A DNA stretch of 19,383 bases from Pseudomonadota bacterium (GTDB lineage: Bacteria; Pseudomonadota; Gammaproteobacteria; Burkholderiales; Burkholderiaceae_D), in NCBI GenBank assembly GCA_023389425.1, contig JAEWEK010000205.1, positions 1-19,383 of the forward strand, written 5' to 3'. Below, piece by piece: positions 14,598 through 19,383 of this stretch. Position 1 is the stretch's first letter. The number at the start of each line of letters is the position of its first letter. The notes below the pieces were generated by a model. That model made no database searches and was not told the origin of the DNA. It worked only from the letters and a program-made list of their open reading frames with translations. Both the position numbers and the translations under genes were made by a program.

Positions 14598-15770
14598 ATG
14601 CAGGGCGAAGCACTCCCGGTAAACACACCCCTTACCGACGACCTCATCCTCGGCGCAGTCGAGATCGAACGCACGACGGCCGGGCTCCTGCCGCACCGTC
14701 TGCCGGCATGGGCCCGCGCCCAGTGTCCTGACTGGCAGCTGGAAATGGCCGAGTCGCAACCGTCAGGTGTACGCCTCGTGTTCGACACCGAGGCGACGGC
14801 ACTCCAGCTGCTCACCCTCCCCACCAAACGCGCCTACGCCTACATGCCGCCGCGCCCGCCAGGCGTCTACGACCTTCGGATCGATGGACAATTGGCGCGG
14901 CAAGCAAGCGTCCCCGGCGGCAAGGTGATGAACATCGATATGGCGACCGGATTGCAAACCATGCTGCCGGGCGAGCCGCAGGCCATCCATTTCGACAATC
15001 TTCCGCGCGGCATGAAGACTATCGAAATCTGGCTGCCGCACGACGAAACGACCGAGTTGGTGTCCCTGCATTCCGATGCGTCGCTCGCTCCGGTCGTGGC
15101 ATCAGGCAAGCGGCGCTGGATGCACCACGGCAGCTCGATCAGCCAGGGCTCGAATGCGACGAATCCGACGGGCATCTGGCCGGTCGTCGCCGCCGAACGC
15201 GCCGGCGTCGAATTGCTCAACCTCGGCTTTGGCGGCAATGCATTGCTGGATCCCTTCGCTGCGCGCACCATGCGCGACCTTCCCGCCGACTTCATCAGCG
15301 TCAAGCTCGGGATCAACCTCGTGAACAAGGATGTGATGCGGCTGCGCGCCTTCGGACCGGCGGTGCACGGCTTCCTGGACACGATAAGGGAAGGTCACCC
15401 GAGCACGCCTTTGCTCGTGGTCTCGCCGATCTATTGCCCCATCCACGAGGAATTGCCGGGCCCGACGCTGGTTGACACTGGCGCCCTGCGCAAGGGCAAG
15501 CTGGTTTTCCGCGCATCCGGCAACGCGAACGAGGTGGGGCAAGGCAAACTTACCTTGCAGGTGATCCGCAAACAACTTGAAGCCATCGTGCGCCAGCGCG
15601 CCGAAACGGATCCGAATATCCGCTACCTGGACGGGACCGAACTTTACGGCGAGGCGGATAACGCGCGAATGCCGCTTCCTGACGAACTGCATCCGGACTC
15701 GGAAGCGCACCGGCTCATCGGCGAGCGATTCGCCGAGCTGGCGCGCCTGACAGCTCCATTGCGGATTTAA
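14598..15770 (+). CDS. SGNH/GDSL-type hydrolase with N-terminal accessory domain
   Basis: A 390-residue protein without a signal peptide. Residues 1-165 look like an all-beta accessory (jelly-roll-like) domain with several short strands. From about 172 an SGNH hydrolase follows. Block I is HHGSSISQG (176-184), S180 being the predicted nucleophile in place of the Ser of GDS. Block II is LGFGGNA (209-215), block III is KLGINLVN (236-243) and block V is PDELHPD (361-367) with D362 and H365. Block III has G-I-N-L where G-x-N-D is usual. Two-domain SGNH proteins of this plan are often sugar acetyl-esterases, so it could deacetylate a glycan; that is inference. GAAGG lies seven bases before the start. 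It is divergent from the ParD-like/map operon. Confidence 0.85.
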   Translation: MQGEALPVNTPLTDDLILGAVEIERTTAGLLPHRLPAWARAQCPDWQLEMAESQPSGVRLVFDTEATALQLLTLPTKRAYAYMPPRPPGVYDLRIDGQLARQASVPGGKVMNIDMATGLQTMLPGEPQAIHFDNLPRGMKTIEIWLPHDETTELVSLHSDASLAPVVASGKRRWMHHGSSISQGSNATNPTGIWPVVAAERAGVELLNLGFGGNALLDPFAARTMRDLPADFISVKLGINLVNKDVMRLRAFGPAVHGFLDTIREGHPSTPLLVVSPIYCPIHEELPGPTLVDTGALRKGKLVFRASGNANEVGQGKLTLQVIRKQLEAIVRQRAETDPNIRYLDGTELYGEADNARMPLPDELHPDSEAHRLIGERFAELARLTAPLRI

Positions 15771-15783
15771 CGCGGCAGAGCGC

Positions 15784-15996
15784 TCATTCGGCCGAGCCTG
15801 TGGACTTTCTGGAAGCGTGGATCTGACTTATGAAGAACAACACTGCGGAGCCCATAAATCCGCCCGCTGCCACATATTGAAAAAACCGGCCGTTATGAAT
15901 GGCTTCCCACAGATTAAACGCTGACAAAAGCCCGAACAGGACTGGCACGACAAAGCCGATATTCCGTTTGAAGAAATTCACCCTGCGTCTCCCCAT
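15784..15996 (-). CDS. Small two-helix membrane protein, unknown function
   Basis: A 70-residue protein with a basic N-terminus (MGRRRVNFFKRN) and two hydrophobic stretches at about 13-30 and 41-58, joined by a short polar loop, then a polar tail. I do not recognise a family. The ATG at 15996 has no clear ribosome site. A GTG at 15981 has GGGGAG seven bases upstream and may be the true start, removing five residues. The gene converges on the SGNH gene with a 13-base gap and follows the alpha/beta-hydrolase gene by 63 bases in the same orientation. Positive-inside charge suggests both termini are cytoplasmic. Confidence 0.55.
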   Translation of the reverse strand: MGRRRVNFFKRNIGFVVPVLFGLLSAFNLWEAIHNGRFFQYVAAGGFMGSAVLFFISQIHASRKSTGSAE

Positions 15997-16059
15997 GAAT
16001 ACGATCAGTAGCAGGCGAGTCTAACAGCAAGACCAAGGATGAAATTGCGCACTTTTTCA

Positions 16060-16932
16060 CTATGGCTGCCTGACGTTGACGCCGAGCGCGAATGACCACC
16101 ACGGCAGATAGGCGGGATTGGACAGGCCTTCGCCATGAGCCCTGGCGCCGCGGACTGGCTTGTCCAGTACGCCGACGTTGGCGGCCGGAACATGGAGGGC
16201 GCGGCTGATGCCGGCCATGGTGCGGGCGGTGGGTTCTTCGACGTGGAAGGCGGCATACCAGCGTTCGGCCGGCGTCGCGCTCGGCCTGGCGTACCAATCG
16301 GCGATTTCGCCGGGTGCGCTCATGTCCCAGCCGCCGGACAGCATGATGACGCGCGCGACGGCCTGGGACTTGGCGATGAAGGCTGCGTGTCCCCCACCCT
16401 GGGATTGTCCGGCGACCGCGATGCGCTCCCAGCGAGGGCTGCCATCGGCATTTAGATATTGATCCCAGTGCTCATCCTTGCGCGTGTCTTTCAACTGCCG
16501 CAAGAGCATGCTGAGTCGATAGACGATGGCATCCTGCGGCTGGTCGGCAATCAAGGAAAAGCTGTCGCTTCCGAAGATGCGTTTGCGCCGGAAATCCTCC
16601 GCGCAAGACCGGTTGCCGCGCAGGTTTTTGCCAACGCAAATATTCGACACGCCCTGGTCGGTGATGTAGGACAGCATGATGACCCGATAACCCTGCTCAG
16701 CTGCGAATTGCGGAAAATTCACTTGAGGGGTGACATGCGGCTTACCTGAAGTCCCGGGCAGCCACAGCAAGAGATTGCCGTTGGCATTGTTCTCGTCGAA
16801 CAGCACAATGTGCGGCGCGTCGGCCGTCTTGATGTCGGGCGCCGTTGCGGAAGGACGCACGTCCAGCCGCACCATCTCGGCGTGTGCGGACGCCATCAAG
16901 AGTGCGGCCAAGGCGAGGAAAAGCATTCTCAT
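16060..16932 (-). CDS. Secreted alpha/beta-hydrolase-fold protein
   Basis: A 290-residue protein with a signal peptide (hydrophobic 3-16, likely cleavage after AHA at 18), so it should act in the periplasm or outside. LLLWLPGTSG (54-63) is the strand and oxyanion turn. GQSQGGGHA (175-183) is a nucleophile elbow with S177. H230 or H266 (in RAHGEG) could be the catalytic His. C99 and C110 may form a disulphide. The overall pattern recalls the BPSS1187-type family of alpha/beta proteins, but I cannot confirm that here. The start has GGAG eight bases upstream. It lies 31 bases downstream of tRNA-Arg in the same direction with no terminator visible between them. Substrate unknown. Confidence 0.8.
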   Translation of the reverse strand: MRMLFLALAALLMASAHAEMVRLDVRPSATAPDIKTADAPHIVLFDENNANGNLLLWLPGTSGKPHVTPQVNFPQFAAEQGYRVIMLSYITDQGVSNICVGKNLRGNRSCAEDFRRKRIFGSDSFSLIADQPQDAIVYRLSMLLRQLKDTRKDEHWDQYLNADGSPRWERIAVAGQSQGGGHAAFIAKSQAVARVIMLSGGWDMSAPGEIADWYARPSATPAERWYAAFHVEEPTARTMAGISRALHVPAANVGVLDKPVRGARAHGEGLSNPAYLPWWSFALGVNVRQP

Positions 16933-16963
16933 GTGCTGTCTCCAGGGGAGTGTGCCGCTTGTT

Positions 16964-17040
<77 letters not shown>

Positions 17041-17067
17041 TCATGTTGCGCAGCAGATGCGCAGACG

Positions 17068-17095
17068 AAAAAACGGGCCGTCGATCGACAGCCCG
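17068..17095 (-). terminator. Intrinsic terminator downstream of tRNA-Pro
   Basis: On the minus strand a 9-bp stem (CGGGC-T-GTC paired with GAC-G-GCCCG, one G-U pair) with loop GATC is followed directly by six T residues. This is a strong rho-independent terminator, 13 bases beyond the tRNA-Pro CCA end, and it separates tRNA-Pro from tRNA-Arg. Confidence 0.85.
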
Positions 17096-17107
17096 CCTTT
17101 GAAACGG

Positions 17108-17184
17108 TGGTCGGAGTACAAGGATTCGAACCTTGGACCCCCTGCTCCCAAAGCAGGTGCGCTACCGGGCTGCGCTACACTCCG
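17108..17184 (-). tRNA. tRNA-Pro (anticodon TGG)
   Basis: The minus strand gives a 77-base cloverleaf with encoded CCA. The acceptor stem is CGGAGTG/TACTCCG with one G-T pair, the D arm AGCGCAGCCCGGTAGCGC is typical of tRNA-Pro, the anticodon stem is CCTGC/GCAGG with loop TTTGGGA, and the T arm is CAAGG-TTCGAAT-CCTTG. The C1 start and A discriminator fit bacterial tRNA-Pro. It has its own promoter upstream and a terminator downstream. Confidence 0.97.
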
Positions 17185-17193
17185 AGTGAAACC

Positions 17194-17222
17194 ATCTTAC
17201 CGCTTCGGGTATGGCGCGTCAA
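17194..17222 (-). promoter_or_regulatory. Sigma70 promoter of tRNA-Pro
   Basis: On the minus strand TTGACG (17222-17217) and TAAGAT (17199-17194) are separated by exactly 17 bases, close to consensus. Transcription would start near 17187, only a few bases before the mature tRNA 5' end at 17184. It lies in the short gap after the glmM stop codon. Confidence 0.75.
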
Positions 17223-17238
17223 TGTAAGCGCCTTTCCG

Positions 17239-18579
<1,341 letters not shown>

Positions 18580-18600
18580 TCTATTCTCTTCTTCTATCAG

Positions 18601-19383
18601 TTAGTCGGTAGTCGCCGCTTGCCACACCTTGAGCGCGTCAACTGTGTCTTCTACATCATGCACTCTGACAATTCTAGCGCCATGCGCGACCGCAGCCAAT
18701 GCCGCACTCAAACTTCCTGCGAGACGTTGCTCCACAGGACGCCCGGTGACGGCGCCAATCATCGATTTGCGCGACACGCCGGCCAGCACCGGCAAGCCGA
18801 GCTCGTCGCGGATCCGGCCGAGATGGCGCAGCAGCAAATAATTGTGTTCGACCGTCTTGCCGAAACCGAAGCCGGGATCGACGCAGAGGCGTTCACGGTC
18901 GACCCCGCCGGCCACCAGCGCATCCACGCGCTCGCGCAGGAAAGCGATCACCTCGCCCACCACATCAGCGTAGACCGGCTGGTCCTGCATGTGTTGCGGC
19001 GTCCCCTGCATGTGCATGATGCAGAGACCGCAATCGCTGTTTGCCACCGCCTCGATCGCGCCAGGCGCCCGGAAGCCGTTGATGTCGTTAATCATGTCCG
19101 CGCCGGCGATGATGGCTTCGCGCATCACCTCCGGCTTGCAGGTGTCCACCGACAGGGGCTTTTCCATGCCGGCCAGCGCGTACAGCACCGGCAACACGCG
19201 CGCCAGCTCCTGCGCCACCGGCACGCTAGGCGAACCGGGCCGGGTCGATTCGCCGCCGATGTCGATCATGTCGACGCCGGCCGCGATCATCTGCTCGGCC
19301 CGCTCCACGGCGAATTCGAGCGCCTGGAATTTGCCGCCATCGGAAAAGGAATCGGGGGTGACGTTAAGGATGCCCATCACCAG
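18601..19383 (-). CDS. folP: Dihydropteroate synthase (5' end outside window)
   Basis: The 261 visible codons begin LVMGILNVTPDSFSDGG, the first conserved strand of dihydropteroate synthase, so only a short N-terminal part (a few to about 20 residues) is missing. Further motifs are DIGGESTRPGS (pterin/pyrophosphate loop), SVDTCKPEV, INDINGF, MHMQGTPQ, DPGFGFGKT and LAGVSRKSMIG. The enzyme joins p-aminobenzoate to dihydropterin pyrophosphate in folate synthesis and is the sulphonamide target. The ends of the conserved motifs are intact and there is no frameshift. It is transcribed together with glmM, with only 21 bases between them. Confidence 0.97.
   Translation of the reverse strand: MVMGILNVTPDSFSDGGKFQALEFAVERAEQMIAAGVDMIDIGGESTRPGSPSVPVAQELARVLPVLYALAGMEKPLSVDTCKPEVMREAIIAGADMINDINGFRAPGAIEAVANSDCGLCIMHMQGTPQHMQDQPVYADVVGEVIAFLRERVDALVAGGVDRERLCVDPGFGFGKTVEHNYLLLRHLGRIRDELGLPVLAGVSRKSMIGAVTGRPVEQRLAGSLSAALAAVAHGARIVRVHDVEDTVDALKVWQAATTD

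Overview
The window looks like high-GC betaproteobacterial chromosome, most likely Burkholderiales and close to Oxalobacteraceae (Massilia/Duganella-type). This rests on base composition, the folP-glmM gene order and the style of the exopolysaccharide genes. It is a judgement from protein character, not a database match.

Region 1 (1-5751, plus strand) is a tightly packed run of surface-polysaccharide genes. In order they are the tail of a probable GNAT acyltransferase, a NodB-like deacetylase-fold protein, a GT4 glycosyltransferase, a DegT/PglE-type sugar aminotransferase, a PglC-type phosphoglycosyl transferase, a PAP2-type membrane phosphatase and an acyltransferase-3 membrane protein. Most neighbours overlap or nearly touch, so they are probably co-transcribed and partly translationally coupled. 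Together they could make and load an amino-sugar first residue on undecaprenyl phosphate, extend it and decorate it.

Region 2 (5844-11301, minus strand) converges on region 1 and holds the export machinery: a TolA/TonB-like energy-coupling protein with a long coiled coil, a Wza-type outer-membrane polysaccharide export lipoprotein, and a Wzc-type co-polymerase/tyrosine autokinase. No Wzx flippase or Wzy polymerase is present, so these probably lie left of the window.

Region 3 (11438-16932) is a mixed accessory stretch. It contains a two-gene operon of a family-1-glycosidase-like protein and an SDR oxidoreductase. A ParD-like antitoxin-family protein follows, translationally coupled to a stand-alone methionine aminopeptidase, with an AT-rich promoter/operator-like region in front of it. 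The stretch ends with a two-domain SGNH esterase-like protein, a small two-helix membrane protein and a secreted alpha/beta-hydrolase.

Region 4 (16964-19383, minus strand) is core genome: tRNA-Arg(UCU), tRNA-Pro(UGG), glmM and the 3' portion of folP. tRNA-Pro has a clear sigma70 promoter and an intrinsic terminator of its own. tRNA-Arg lies just beyond that terminator with no recognisable promoter.

There is no gene-free stretch longer than about 170 bases. I saw no CRISPR array, insertion sequence or riboswitch. The most interesting points are the coupled ParD-like/aminopeptidase module with its operator-like repeats, the TonB-like protein with five 48-bp repeats beside the export genes, and the unusual tRNA-terminator-tRNA arrangement.
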